From contig OY998178.1 in the NCBI GenBank assembly GCA_963921935.1, positions 55,029,451 through 55,093,450 on the forward strand: a stretch of 64,000 nucleotides of DNA, written 5' to 3'. Positions 1 through 9,534 of this stretch are shown here, piece after piece. The notes beneath the pieces were generated by a model that made no database searches, had not been told where the DNA came from, and saw only the letters and a program-made list of their open reading frames with translations. The DNA is from Galeruca laticollis. Its lineage: Eukaryota > Arthropoda > Insecta > Coleoptera > Chrysomelidae. Every line of letters starts with the position of its first letter. Position 1 is the first letter of the stretch. Both the position numbers and the translations under genes were made by a program.

Positions 1-400
1 GATACCTGTCGTGGATTGTAGTAATGTTGTTTATAAGCTGTGTTGTAACAGTTGTGGCCTCTCATATATTGATCAAACCTCCCAAAAAATTTCTAGCCGT
101 GTATCCCTCCATAAAAGTGATATAAGGTTACATCCTGATAGATATTCTCTGGCTAATCATGTCTCCTCGTTGGATCATGTCATTGATTTTGAAGGAGTTA
201 AAATCCTTTCTCGTGAGAGAAGTTATAACAAAAGATTGTTTTTGGAAGTGGCTTTCATCTTCCAAGAAGGTTGTATGAATAAGAAGACTGACATTCAGAA
301 TTTGAGTAATCTCTACTCCCTCCTCCTTACTCTTGATAAACACAATTGTCTTCATATTAATAACAATAATAATAATGATAATATTAATAATTCTCACTAG
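1..400 (+). pseudogene. PLE GIY-YIG endonuclease domain, 5' part outside window
   Basis: Reading frame open from the left edge of the window to a stop at 398-400, about 133 residues. It is the C-terminal GIY-YIG endonuclease of a Penelope-like retroelement, which nicks target DNA before reverse transcription. Visible are VYKL followed by a CxxC pair, SYIDQT where other copies have YIGQT, an Arg about ten residues later, and the HKSD...RLHP block shared with the PLE-A copies at 2006 and 6489. The Gly of YIG is replaced by Asp, so activity is doubtful. The tail is rich in Asn from an AAT repeat. The RT part lies upstream, outside the window. Sequence divergence suggests a lineage separate from PLE-A. 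Confidence 0.8.
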
Positions 401-933
401 TTTCCTACTTGTGTCATCATGGTAGGTGTTCCCCCTTTATTAAAAGATCCATAATAATATTAATAATAAATAACATCAATAATCACATATTAATTCTCGT
501 TAATGAGAATTTCATTGGAGTGATATTTCACAACAGTTCCATAATTTTGGTACCACCCCGGTATTCTCTTGAAAGTTTCAATTCGATTGTTTCAGTGTCT
601 CGCGTCATTGCAAAGATCGATTCTTATCATTCATTTAGTTATGATGAATGTTGTACTTAACCTGACATTTTCAGTTTCCGCCATTATTCTCACAAGTCCG
701 CGTGGGTGTGTGGATTCTCGATTTTTAATGTTTTAACTTTTTACTTTTTAATAATGTTTTAAATTTGAACCAGTAGTAGGCAAATGTATTGCCGACTGGA
801 CCTATTTCTCTAATGACTTGCTGTTGTACACTTTTCCTGTATTCAAGATCTATGATGCAATCTCGACCAATGTAAGTTGTAGAAATGTTTGTAAGAACAC
901 TTTTTATAATTTATGTTTTTCTTTCCTTATTGT
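401..933. other. PLE 3' non-coding tail
   Basis: AT-rich, with no credible gene. It lies between the GIY-YIG stop and the hammerhead motif at 934, so it is most simply the 3' untranslated part and start of the downstream pseudo-LTR of the same element. The small frame at 409-660 is Ile/Asn-rich translation of AT-rich DNA and is not called. Confidence 0.5.
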
Positions 934-976
934 AGTTCCCTGATGATGTAAATAAAGATTTACGAAAGCTTGGAGA
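934..976 (+). ncRNA. Hammerhead ribozyme motif, PLE-A pLTR
   Basis: The hammerhead core CTGATGA is at 940-946 and GAAA at 964-967. Stem II is a perfect six-pair helix, GTAAAT (948-953) with ATTTAC (958-963), capped by AAAG. Stem III would be a single A-T pair (967/970) with a two-base loop, and T971 would sit at position 17. Stem I is short: TTCC (936-939) with GGAG (972-975), including one G.T wobble. One T (947) is unpaired between the core and stem II. Hammerheads in PLE pLTRs are established for this retroelement class; activity here is inferred from the intact core. Confidence 0.72.
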
Positions 977-1034
977 ATTGATTGATTGTAATTTTCCTCT
1001 TTTGCTGCAATCCCCAAAAAGATATTTTTCAATT

Positions 1035-1036
<2 letters not shown>

Positions 1037-1079
<43 letters not shown>
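1037..1079. repeat. (TA)n microsatellite
   Basis: About 21 uninterrupted TA dinucleotides at the centre of the inverted pLTR pair. Confidence 0.97.
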
Positions 1080-1083
<4 letters not shown>

Positions 1084-1153
1084 ACATATATATGAAAAAA
1101 TTTGGCAAAATATTGCGGTAGCAGCAAATAAAAGTACACTCTTTATAATATTT

Positions 1154-1189
1154 CCAAGCTTTCGGTAACGTTTATTTCCACCATCAGGG
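1154..1189 (-). ncRNA. Degenerate hammerhead motif, PLE-A pLTR
   Basis: On the minus strand the core reads CTGATGG (1181-1187), so A9 is replaced by G. The GAAA box is intact, and a weaker stem II closes with GGT/ACC plus wobbles. GAAAGCTTGG follows exactly as in the copy at 940. Stem I is CC/GG plus T-A. It precedes the segment that also occurs at 4507-4565, just 5' of the PLE-A minus copy, so the motif sits at the 5' end of PLE-A transcripts. The core substitution probably abolishes cleavage. Confidence 0.6.
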
Positions 1190-1277
1190 AGCACTACAAA
1201 AGATCATAAAAACGTTACAACAACTAAATGCGACCAACAGCAGAATCCGCCAAGCCAAAACAACCCCGACCAATCGC

Positions 1278-1281
<4 letters not shown>

Positions 1282-1309
<28 letters not shown>
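1282..1309. repeat. (TC)n microsatellite
   Basis: About 14 uninterrupted TC units. The Arg/Glu repeat frame read through it on the minus strand is not a gene. Confidence 0.97.
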
Positions 1310-1314
<5 letters not shown>

Positions 1315-2005
1315 AAGCAGCGAACTGGTCAAGAATGTTCCAACCCAACAAAAAGCACTAATGGTGACACAAACATGAACTGTCAATTGTGACAAAATTT
1401 TACCCGACTAAAATACTGAATAATCCTGTACGGAATTAATTATTTTTAATAACAAGACTAATACATTACATTGAAATTTGTATTCAAAGAGTTTTGAAAA
1501 CTATTATTAATTATGCAGAACAACTAGCTATTCAAGCACCACAAACTCTCATTTCTCACTTACGAGAGTGTATGTTGCAGGAATCAACCAGCTTAAAAAA
1601 ATGTATTTTATTTAATATATGAATGTGATAGAATTATTTCCTTTTAAACATTATCAAACTTAACAAAAATCATTAAATAGGGTATTATGGTACAACTCTA
1701 ACCGTTCGATAACAAATTACATCTATTTTCAAAAATTCCATACTTACATTATGTTGAGATTAATAAAAATAGTTGTTATAACGTTGTGACACAAAAAACA
1801 TGACAAAGCTTAAATAAATTGATATTACATTTCAAAATATTCTTTTCGTAAAATGGGACATTTCACACACAATTGGCAAATCTATCTAAAAAGTTATTAT
1901 ACGAAACTGGTTAAAAAATTTTTGTTGGTGGTAGGTACACATTCCAATACGACAACAAACCACAACAGGTGGGGGAATAAATTGAATATTTTTATATAGA
2001 TATTT
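1310..2005. other. No gene seen; AT-rich spacer
   Basis: No coding frame, TIR or simple repeat could be supported. The last part probably includes the 3' end of the PLE-A minus copy. Confidence 0.5.
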
Positions 2006-2377
2006 TTATGAGAAAATTGAAGAATTATGTAATTCCCGAATCATATTGAAATTTTGTTGTTTGTCAACAGACAGTAAAAAAAAGTAAATTTCTCTAAGAT
2101 TTTTTAAATCTGATTTTTTGTTGATAGTATTTGGCTCCTGTGCGATGAAAGTCATTTCCAAAAAGAGTCTCTTATGATAATTATTTTCCATTGTTAAAAC
2201 CTTTACATCAGAATAATTCATATGATGGTCCTCAACATTCACATGTTCTACCAGAGCACATCTCTCTGGATGCAGCCGAGGGTCAGAGTTATGGGACGAT
2301 ATCCTTTGCGATAAGGTCCTAGAAGTCTGGCCAATATATTTATTATCACAATCGCTACAAGGTATAGAGTAAGCCAC
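2006..2377 (-). pseudogene. PLE-A GIY-YIG endonuclease domain
   Basis: About 123 residues of the C-terminal endonuclease. It has AYSIPCSDC (the GIY-equivalent strand plus a CxxC pair), KYIGQTSRTLSQR with YIG and the catalytic Arg, then SSH and RLHPERC. It ends with a helix-rich tail containing NNYHKRLFLEM. In the linker 2378-2527 the reading continues in other frames and matches the equivalent stretch of the plus copy, so at least two frameshifts separate it from the RT. Confidence 0.85.
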
Positions 2378-2527
2378 GTTTGAGAGAGTTAAGGTTGGAG
2401 TCTTAATCTTTCAGTTTGCTAAAAACAGATTTAATGGTCAAAACTGTACAAAGTTGTTTAAAAATTCTACAAATTTCAGGGAAAACATCCCTTATGTAAG
2501 GTAAAGAAACATAAAAAAATTTACTAT

Positions 2528-3931
2528 CTACTGCAACCACTCCAGCACTGGTTTAAACACTTTCAACTTGGTTGTTATTGTTAATATTGCTATCATTGAT
2601 GGCTGACGTATTGAATAAATTTTTTTTACTAAAGTCCTAGGATAAGAGTTATCAATGAGAAGCTGGAAAACGTGTTTTAAGTTCTTATCATGGAATGAAA
2701 GATCAGAAATATTTGATACTTTACTCTTCATTTGTTTCACCAAATTAACCTTCATAGAGTGTGTATGATAGGACCAGTAACTCATGTACCTCCCTGACGA
2801 GATTGGGTTTCGATACCAATCTATATACAACGTATTATCAATACAAATGAACTTAGTATCTAAAAAAGGTACAGAGCATTGGTCGTCTTCTACCTCAATG
2901 GTAAATTGGATATTGGGATCATAGCTGTTGAAAACAAATAAAATATCATCAACCATGTCTCTAGGTAAAGCAACTATCATGTCATCGACATACCTTCTAA
3001 CGAATAATAGGGTGAACGATAAAACCGGGATTACAGTATCCAATAAGTCATCCATCACATAACAAGCCATAATAGGGCTAATGGTAGCACCCATAGATGT
3101 ACCAAATTTTTGTTTATAAAAGTTGTTATCAAATGAAAAATAGGTGTGATTAAATAGGAAAGTTATCAATTCCATTAAAGTGTCTTTATAAATGCTACAA
3201 TGATTGCTAATATCCCCCCAACTCTTACTAATTGGTCTCAGTGCAGCATCCAAATACACGTTGCTGAAAAGAGATACAACATCCAAATTGGCTATTATGT
3301 AATTATCAGGAATATGTAACTTATTGAATTTATTGAAGACATCAAATGAATCATTAATAAAATGCTCATTATCTGGATTGTAAGCTTTTGTCAAAATATC
3401 AGTTAAAAATGAAGATATGAGGTGTGTTGGAGCACCAATGCTAGCCACAATAGTACGTACCCATAGAGTTGGTTTATGTACCTTTGGTAATGCATAAAAT
3501 TTAAAAGCAATGCCATTATAACACTTCAATTTCTTCTTCACAGCTCCCTCCAACTGACCTTTATCATATAACTTTTTTACTAGTTCATTACAACCGTTAT
3601 GAATAGAATTAGTAGGATCTTTATCAAGAATTTCGTAAGTAGTATTATCGCTAAGCAGTTGTAGTGACAAATCAATGTATTGCTGTTTCTTTAAAATTAC
3701 TGTTACATTACCTTTGTCAGATTTAGTAACAACAATATCAGGATTTGCCCTCAAAAACATTCTAGTTTTGTAGAACAAGCTGCGAAGAATCGACGAACGG
3801 CTATTAACATTAATTTTGTTATGAACATGGTTAGTAATGACGTTTGTGGTTCTAGCTATCAATATATTCCTAGTGTGAGTATCATGTATTGAGTTAGTGA
3901 TATAATCAACATCAGCTAAAAAACTCTTCAC
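2528..3931 (-). CDS. PLE-A reverse transcriptase
   Basis: Open frame of 467 residues carrying the whole RT core of a Penelope-like element. Motifs in order: ANPDIVVTKSDKGN, FKFYALPKVHKP, NLDVVSLFSNV (motif A aspartate), FGTSMGATISPIMA (Pro of the usual GTPMG replaced by Ser), and RRYVDDMIVAL (YVDD active site). The RT extends the 3' end of target DNA on the element RNA. The 5' continuation is at 4124-4462 in another frame and the endonuclease is at 2006-2377, so the frame is intact only within the RT. It is closely related to 5209-6417. Confidence 0.9.
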   Translation of the reverse strand: MKSFLADVDYITNSIHDTHTRNILIARTTNVITNHVHNKINVNSRSSILRSLFYKTRMFLRANPDIVVTKSDKGNVTVILKKQQYIDLSLQLLSDNTTYEILDKDPTNSIHNGCNELVKKLYDKGQLEGAVKKKLKCYNGIAFKFYALPKVHKPTLWVRTIVASIGAPTHLISSFLTDILTKAYNPDNEHFINDSFDVFNKFNKLHIPDNYIIANLDVVSLFSNVYLDAALRPISKSWGDISNHCSIYKDTLMELITFLFNHTYFSFDNNFYKQKFGTSMGATISPIMACYVMDDLLDTVIPVLSFTLLFVRRYVDDMIVALPRDMVDDILFVFNSYDPNIQFTIEVEDDQCSVPFLDTKFICIDNTLYIDWYRNPISSGRYMSYWSYHTHSMKVNLVKQMKSKVSNISDLSFHDKNLKHVFQLLIDNSYPRTLVKKIYSIRQPSMIAILTITTKLKVFKPVLEWLQ

Positions 3932-4123
3932 AGAAATGTCCCTACCCAGTAATGGTTCGATACTAAACTACGGACCCAAGGCCAAATATTTATTAATATC
4001 ATCAGGAATGTTCACATCAGTCAAGTATTTTATCATTTAGAAGTTTATTAACTTCATTATTGTGAATTTTGTTGAACTTATTAATGTGAACATTTCTAAT
4101 TTTGTGAAAGATTCTATTGTAAA

Positions 4124-4462
4124 TTATCTGTTGCCTACTCTCAAAATTTTCAAGAATCGATTCAGATGTGTTTTAATGAGTTTATGGTTAGTTGAAATCT
4201 CATTATTTAAAACAATATTTCCTAACCTTCTACGGTAGCTCGTCGTATGAAATGTGTTTATGTCTTGTTGGAGGATGAAGTCCTGTATCGGTCTAGTCGA
4301 ATGGCTAATGTGAGATGAAACAATGTTGTTTTTTCTGTACCGAAGAAGGAAGCATCTACGGTTGTATTCTTTAGCGACCTTTTGTTTAGTTTTCGACCAA
4401 GCCTTAAGTTTCTGTACTGCTGTGCCACAATATATGTGTCCGATGTCCCGGTAAAACCCCAT
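4124..4462 (-). pseudogene. PLE-A N-terminal domain
   Basis: About 112 residues, basic, upstream of the RT in transcript order. It includes FLLRYRKNNIVSSHISHSTRP and TSYRRRLGNIV, both repeated in the plus copy at 4571-4740. Its stop and the change of frame before 3931 (3932-4123 reads on in other frames with segments such as NIPDDINKYLALGP) show frameshifts. I cannot assign a specific activity. Confidence 0.6.
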
Positions 4463-4506
4463 GACTTGTAGTTTAAATAGATTAGAAGCCTTTGCTGACC
4501 AGTTAG

Positions 4507-4565
4507 GAAAAATTGGCTAAATATTGGAGTAGCAGCAAATAAAAGTACACTCTTTATAATATTTC
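4507..4565 (-). repeat. PLE-A pLTR segment at junction
   Basis: Same segment as 1094-1152, in the same orientation. It contains the AGCAGCAAATAAAAGTACAC block. In the 1094 copy the hammerhead follows immediately; here it is replaced by the start of the plus-strand PLE copy. Confidence 0.7.
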
Positions 4566-4570
4566 TTCTT

Positions 4571-5208
4571 CTTCTTCGGTACAGAAAAAACAACATTGTT
4601 CCATCTCACATTAGCCATTCGAGTAGACCGATACAGGACCTCATCCTCCGACCAGACATAAATAAATTCCATACGACGAGCTACTGTAGCAGGTTAGGAA
4701 ATATTGTTCCAAATATTGAGATTTCAACTAACCATAAACTCATTAAAAATTTGGAAAATAATTTATCTTGTCTTCAACAGGATATTATTAATTCAACATC
4801 TGAATTGATTTTTAAAAAATTTGAGAGTAGGCAACAGATCACAATAGAATCTTTCACAAAATTAGAAAAGTTCACATTAATAAGTTCAACAAAATTTACA
4901 ATAATGAAGTTAATAAACTTCTTAATGTCAAACCATCTTGGATAAAAAACTTAACTGATCAGAACATTCCTGATGATATTAATAAATTTTTGGCCTTGGG
5001 TCCGAAGTTTAGCCACCATTACTGGGTAGGGACATTTCTGCGGAGAGTTTTTTAGTTGATGTTGATTATATCACTAACTCAATACATGATACTCACACTA
5101 GGAATATATTGATAGCTAGCACCACAAACGTCATTGCTAACCATGTACATAACAAAATTAATGTTAATAGCCGTTCGTCGCAGCTTGTTCTAGAGAACTA
5201 GAACGTTT
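4571..5208 (+). pseudogene. PLE-A N-terminal region, frameshifted
   Basis: Conceptual translation in shifting frames matches the minus copy: a RYRKNNIV stretch at the start, ESFTKLEKFTLISSTKFTI near 4850, and IPDDINKFLALGP then DVDYITNSIHDTHTRN towards 5100. A short run just before 5209 differs from the minus copy and may hold a small rearrangement. Confidence 0.6.
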
Positions 5209-6417
5209 TTGAGGGCAAATCCTGATATTGTTGTCACTAAATCTGACAAAAGTAATGTAATAGTAATTTTAAAGAAACAGCAATACATTGATTTGTCACT
5301 ACAACTGCTTAACGATAATACTACTTACGAAATTCTTGATAAAGATCCTACTAATTCTATTCATAACGGTTGTAATAAACTAGTAAAAAAGTTATATGAT
5401 AAAGGTCAGTTGGAGGGAGCTGTGAAGAAGAAATTGATGTGTTATAATGGCATTGCTTTTAAATTTTATGCATTACCAAAGGTACATAAACCAACTCTAT
5501 GGGTACGTACTATTGTGGCTAGCATTGGTGCTCCAACACACCTTATATCTTCATTTTTAACTGATATTTTGACAAAAGCTTACTATCCAGATAATGAGCA
5601 TTTTATTAATGATTCATTTGATGTCTTCAATAAATTACATATTCCTGATAATTACATAATAGCCAGTTTGGATGTTGTATCTCTTTTCAGCAACGTGTAT
5701 TTGGACACTGCACTGAGACCAATTAGTAAGAGGTGGGGGGATATTAGCAGTCATTGTAGCATTTATAAAGACACTTTAATGGAATTAATAACTTTCCTAT
5801 TTAATAACACCTATTTTTCATTTGATAACAACTTTTATAAACAAAAATTTGGTACACCTATGGGTGCTACCATTAGCCCTATCATGGCTTGTTATGTGAT
5901 GGATGACTTATTGGATACTGTAATCCAGGTTTTACCGTTCACCCTATTATTCATAAAAAAGTATGTCGATGACATGACTGTTGCTTTACCTAGAGACATG
6001 GTTGATGAAATTTTATTTATTTTCAACAGCTATGATCCCTACATCCAATTTACCATTGAGGTAGAAGACGACCAATGCTCTGTACCTTTTTTAGATACTA
6101 AGTTTATTCGTATTGATAAAACGTTGTATATAGATTGGTATCGCAAACCAATCTCGTCAGGGAGGTACATGAGTTACTGGTCCTATCACAAACACTCTAT
6201 GAAGGTTAATTTGGTGAAACAAATGAAGAGTAGAGTATTAGACATTTCTGATCTTTCATTCCATGATACGAACTTAAAACACCTTTTTCAACTTTTCATT
6301 GATAACTCCATCAATAATAGCAATATTAACAATAACAACCAAGTTGAAACTGTTGAAACCAGTGCTGGAGTGGTTGCAGTAGATAGTAATTTTTTTATGT
6401 TTCCATACCTTACATAA
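5209..6417 (+). CDS. PLE-A reverse transcriptase
   Basis: Open frame of 402 residues covering the RT core. Motifs: VVTKSDKSN, FKFYALPKVHKP, SLDVVSLFSNV, FGTPMGATISPIMA and KKYVDDMTVALP. Here the Pro of GTPMG is retained. The last 40 residues run out of frame after an Asn-rich slip at about 6310. It has two residues fewer than the minus copy near NKLHIPDN. The start listed is where the frame opens; the true protein began far upstream. Confidence 0.9.
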   Translation: MRANPDIVVTKSDKSNVIVILKKQQYIDLSLQLLNDNTTYEILDKDPTNSIHNGCNKLVKKLYDKGQLEGAVKKKLMCYNGIAFKFYALPKVHKPTLWVRTIVASIGAPTHLISSFLTDILTKAYYPDNEHFINDSFDVFNKLHIPDNYIIASLDVVSLFSNVYLDTALRPISKRWGDISSHCSIYKDTLMELITFLFNNTYFSFDNNFYKQKFGTPMGATISPIMACYVMDDLLDTVIQVLPFTLLFIKKYVDDMTVALPRDMVDEILFIFNSYDPYIQFTIEVEDDQCSVPFLDTKFIRIDKTLYIDWYRKPISSGRYMSYWSYHKHSMKVNLVKQMKSRVLDISDLSFHDTNLKHLFQLFIDNSINNSNINNNNQVETVETSAGVVAVDSNFFMFPYLT

Positions 6418-6488
6418 GGGATGTTTCCCCTGGAATTTGTAAAATTTTCAAACAACTTAGTAACGTTAAGATTGCTTTTAGTACAGTT

Positions 6489-6687
6489 TTGACAATTAAA
6501 TCTGTTTTTAGCAAACTGAAATATAAGACTCCAACCTTAGCTCTCTCAAACGTGGCTTACTCTATACCTTGTAGTGATTGTGATAATAAATATATTGGTC
6601 AGACTTCTAGGACCTTATCCCAAAGGATATCGTCCCATAAGTCTGACACTCGGTTGCATCCAGAGAGATGTGCTCTGGTAGAACATG

Positions 6688-6690
<3 letters not shown>
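6489..6690 (+). pseudogene. PLE-A GIY-YIG domain, cut by (AT)n
   Basis: Encodes TIKSVFSKLK, then VAYSIPCSDC, KYIGQTSRTLSQR and RLHPERCALVEHVN, and then runs into the AT tract. The remaining half of the domain present in the minus copy is absent. The frame continues to 7187 only by chance. Confidence 0.8.

Positions 6691-6746
<56 letters not shown>
6691..6746. repeat. (AT)n microsatellite
   Basis: 28 AT units at the truncation point of the PLE-A endonuclease. Confidence 0.97.
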
Positions 6747-6749
<3 letters not shown>

Positions 6750-7447
6750 ATAACGGAATTTATAAGCACGATAGAGGGCGTATTTTTTGACGGATCGAAA
6801 TCAAACTCGCTACAAAAATCGATTGGGCCAAAATCTTGGACAAGTTCGTTAATGAGCCAAATCGGCCCAGTTAAAACAAAATGGCGGCCTGTCAAAGTTG
6901 AAAAAAAATCGTATTTTCTGCGTTTTTCAAGTGACATAAATAAGTTACTGGGCTTTTTCATAGACCTTAACACGTTATACAACTTTTGTATTCAACATTT
7001 TTCTCTAAATCGTACATTAAAACATTTATTTAAGAAAATTCATAAATTTACCAGAATTTTTTTTTATTTTTTAGTTTTTGATTTGATGCCAGAATGTTAC
7101 TTTGGTTTTTTGACATCACAAAACATTCTATTACTTTTGTATCTATTTTTTTATTTTGGGTTTTATGCAAACATGTTACTGAAATAAACCTGTCCAATTG
7201 GTCCTGTGCCATTGGTATTTTTTTGTATTTCGAAGGTCTATAAGTGTTCATTTCAATCGGTGAAATGTCTACTCAAAAATGGTCTATGTAACCTTGTTGG
7301 TTTATTGATATCGAAATACCGAAAAAATGCTCTAAAATATGATTTTTTGAATATTTTTATAACAAAAAGTAGTTTATATTAAGTTATTCATAATAAAAAA
7401 TTTTAAATACATAATTACACTACAAATTTAATTTATTAATATTATTT
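6747..7447. other. Unassigned AT-rich spacer
   Basis: No recognised domain. It starts abruptly at the AT tract with a relatively GC-richer 180 bases and becomes very AT-rich towards 7447. Confidence 0.4.
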
Positions 7448-7987
7448 TTATTTGTGTTCAGCACCATTGATTTGTTTTGTTTTCAGAAAAATATACTCGC
7501 AATTTTGCAAAAACTTATAAAAAATAAAATTCTTATTACTTTCAATTATTTCGCGTTGCGGTCGTTCCTCTTCATCGTCTATTACATTTGTAATTTCCGA
7601 AGGATTTTCAAAATCATCGACTTCAGGTTCTTGAATTTCGATGTTAAGATTATTTGCTGGCACTTCATCGATAGTCCCCTCTGAATCACTTACTTCCTCA
7701 AATATTATTGGGTCTCTTTTAGAGCAGGTTTCATGACAATTACTACATAAATTGATACATTTTAAGCCATGTTTTCGGCAGCCACATCTTTGTTTATTAT
7801 ATCCACTTTCACAGCTGCAACTTATACATTCTAATAATGTTAAGTTTGAACTGTCTGAGAGAAATCTGGGCATGAGTCTACTTGCATGTTCGTTCCTGCC
7901 CCATCGCTTTGCTCCTTTGTTATCGGACTCGCTGTCAAAATAACTTAGCCAATAATGAAATTGGTGATATAGAGTCATGTGGGGCAA
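7448..7987 (-). CDS. Cysteine-rich CXC-motif protein
   Basis: Open frame of up to 179 residues. A central cysteine cluster near residues 55-90 reads CISCSCESGY...RCGCRKHGLKC..LCSNCHETC. This resembles half of a tesmin/TSO1-type CXC repeat, a zinc-binding DNA-contact motif. An acidic, Glu/Asp-rich region follows (residues 95-150). Similar C-terminal cysteine clusters are, to my recollection, widespread in transposon-like insect proteins. The first residues (MPHMT) are encoded by the inverted repeat at 7973-7988, so the real exon or open frame may have been cut by the neighbouring element. Function not assigned. Confidence 0.5.
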   Translation of the reverse strand: MPHMTLYHQFHYWLSYFDSESDNKGAKRWGRNEHASRLMPRFLSDSSNLTLLECISCSCESGYNKQRCGCRKHGLKCINLCSNCHETCSKRDPIIFEEVSDSEGTIDEVPANNLNIEIQEPEVDDFENPSEITNVIDDEEERPQREIIESNKNFIFYKFLQNCEYIFLKTKQINGAEHK

Positions 7988-8333
7988 AAGTGCTCATATA
8001 TTTTTTAAACCGTTATAAAATAAAAAATTTCACATGTAATAAAATAAAACAAATTTATTTATCCTAAGCGTTTGTTAATTTAAGGAGTACAAGATACTAA
8101 ATCACATTTACTTACTTGCAGTTTAAGGAGCAAAAATAAATAAAACTTGGTCAAAATACGTACACTTTCCCCAACATGGGGGTGCGCAGTAGTGCGGGTA
8201 AATGTACGCAGTTGTAGAGACTAAAACATTAGATTATTTGACCAGATATTAACTATCATTGTTTTAAATGAAAGTTACTGTTTCTAGATAATTCCACAAT
8301 ATATTTGAAAAATATCAAAATTTCTAAACATTT

Positions 8334-8370
8334 GACAATTGTTTCGTCATTAAACATCATCGTCAGAATG
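8334..8370 (-). ncRNA. Hammerhead motif, PLE-B (weak stem II)
   Basis: Minus strand carries CTGACGA, then GAAA and CAATTGTC as in the intact copies. Stem II (GATGTT...AATGAC) has lost most pairing through substitutions. The core is intact but folding is compromised. Confidence 0.6.
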
Positions 8371-8631
8371 ACAGAAGTGCCTGATGCCACCCTTATGTTT
8401 AATAGTTATTTTTGGCTAGACTAAGAAGTGACCTAACTTGTGATTGACTTAATATATGTTTATAGAAAAAAGAAGAAGATATAATATTACAAATATTGAA
8501 GCGTAGATATTATTAGCCCTATGGGGATATCCTGAATATCATTTTTCCTAATTAAGATCAGTATAACTGTGCAATGATATAGAAAACCAGGAAAACTATA
8601 TATGCTGATCTTCACAATTATCACTTAAGAA

Positions 8632-9004
8632 GACAGTTTAGAAGTGGAGAACTCCCTAGATTTATCTGTTCATTGACCACTTCATATTGTGCGTTTCTTA
8701 AGTGTTTTCTAATTTCCAATTCTTCAAGGAAACCCAGTTCTTGTTTCTTAACACAATTATGTAGTACTTCTAGTTCTGTGTTAGGTGTCAATAAATGGTT
8801 GGTGTGAAGTAGATGTTTTGCGTAGTGGGATTTATCTGGTTTCTTAAACCTTTATGTCCGTAAGTGTTCACTGTATAGGATTTCAAAATTTCTAAGGGTC
8901 TGACCCAAATAGACAGCATTACATTCTGGACATTTAAGTTTATATATACCTGATTTCTTCAATGGTGATATTTTTGTTTTTACATTTAACAATTTTGTAC
9001 TTAC
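8632..9004 (-). pseudogene. PLE-B GIY-YIG domain, left arm
   Basis: Encodes VSTKLLNVKTKISPLKKS, GIYKLKCPECNAVYLGQTLR, YSEHLRT, a stop, then KSHYAKHLLHTNH, KKQELGFLEELEIRKHL and the terminal NLGSSPLLNCLLK. It is a GIY-YIG endonuclease with YLG in place of YIG and conserved R and H. One in-frame stop lies near 8853. Confidence 0.8.
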
Positions 9005-9288
9005 AATGTAATGCTGTCTATTTGGGACAGATCCTTAGAAATTTTGAAATAAGATACAGTGAACATTTACGAGCATACAGATTAAAACAACCAGATAAAT
9101 CCCACTACGCAAAACATCTACTTGTCATCAATCATTCATTGACACTGACAGAACTAGAAGTACTACATATTTGTGATAAGAAACAAGAACTGGATTTCCT
9201 TGAAGAATTGGAAATTAGACGACACTTAAGAAACCCACAGTATGAAGTCGTCAAAGAACAAATAAATCAGGGAGCTATCCACTTTTAA
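9005..9288 (+). pseudogene. PLE-B GIY-YIG domain, right arm
   Basis: Starts abruptly at CNAVYLGQILRNFEIRYSEHL, lacking the GIY strand, and runs to the element's natural C-terminus (EQINQGAIHF). The fragment is open but lacks any upstream RT. Confidence 0.8.
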
Positions 9289-9534
9289 ACTTTCTTCTTT
9301 AGTTATAATTGTAAAGATCAGCAGATATAGTTTTCCTGGTTTTCTATATCATTGCACAGTTATACTGATCTTAGTTGCGAAAAATGATATCCAGGATATC
9401 CCCATAGGGCTAATAATATCTGAGCTTTGATGTTTGTAATATCATATCTTCTTCTCAAGGTAGGTCACTTCTTGGTCTAGCCAAAAATAACTAAACATCA
9501 GGTAGGCATCAAATGAAATATAACTTTTTTCATT

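Larger units (their letters stand above)
934..1190. repeat. Inverted PLE pLTR pair around (TA)n
   Basis: The two ends carry oppositely oriented copies of the same pLTR segment: hammerhead motif, then GCTTGG, then a diverged stretch with TTTGCTGC and CAAT. The arms meet at the TA tract 1037-1079. Head-to-head fusion of two PLE 5' regions is the simplest reading. The frames translated across it on the minus strand are repeat artefacts. Confidence 0.65.
2006..4565 (-). mobile_element. PLE-A, minus-strand copy
   Basis: Nearly full-length Penelope-like element. In transcript order it has pLTR sequence (4565 to about 4470), an N-terminal domain (4462-4124), RT (3931-2528) and GIY-YIG endonuclease (2377-2006). 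It lies head to head with the plus-strand copy starting at 4566, and the two together form an inverted repeat with arms of roughly 2.1 kb. Several frameshifts separate the domains, so this copy is dead as a protein source. Its hammerhead, expected just beyond 4565, is lost at the junction. Confidence 0.85.
4566..6690 (+). mobile_element. PLE-A, plus-strand copy
   Basis: Second PLE-A copy, facing the first head to head. It has an N-terminal region (4571 to about 5200), RT (5209-6417) and a truncated endonuclease (6489-6690) that stops at a (AT)n tract. The N-terminal part has several frameshifts relative to the minus copy. The arms are similar but clearly diverged (for example 4-6% in the RT by eye), so this is an old inverted pair rather than a recent duplication. 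Confidence 0.85.

Noticed and set aside
904..1194. Minus-strand frames of 65-96 residues with Tyr-Ile repeats
   Set aside because: They are translations of the (TA)n tract and inverted pLTR, not genes.
1204..1395. 63-residue frame with Arg-Glu repeat
   Set aside because: Product of the (TC)n microsatellite.
6599..6982. 127-residue minus-strand frame
   Set aside because: Shadow of the PLE-A endonuclease and the (AT)n tract.
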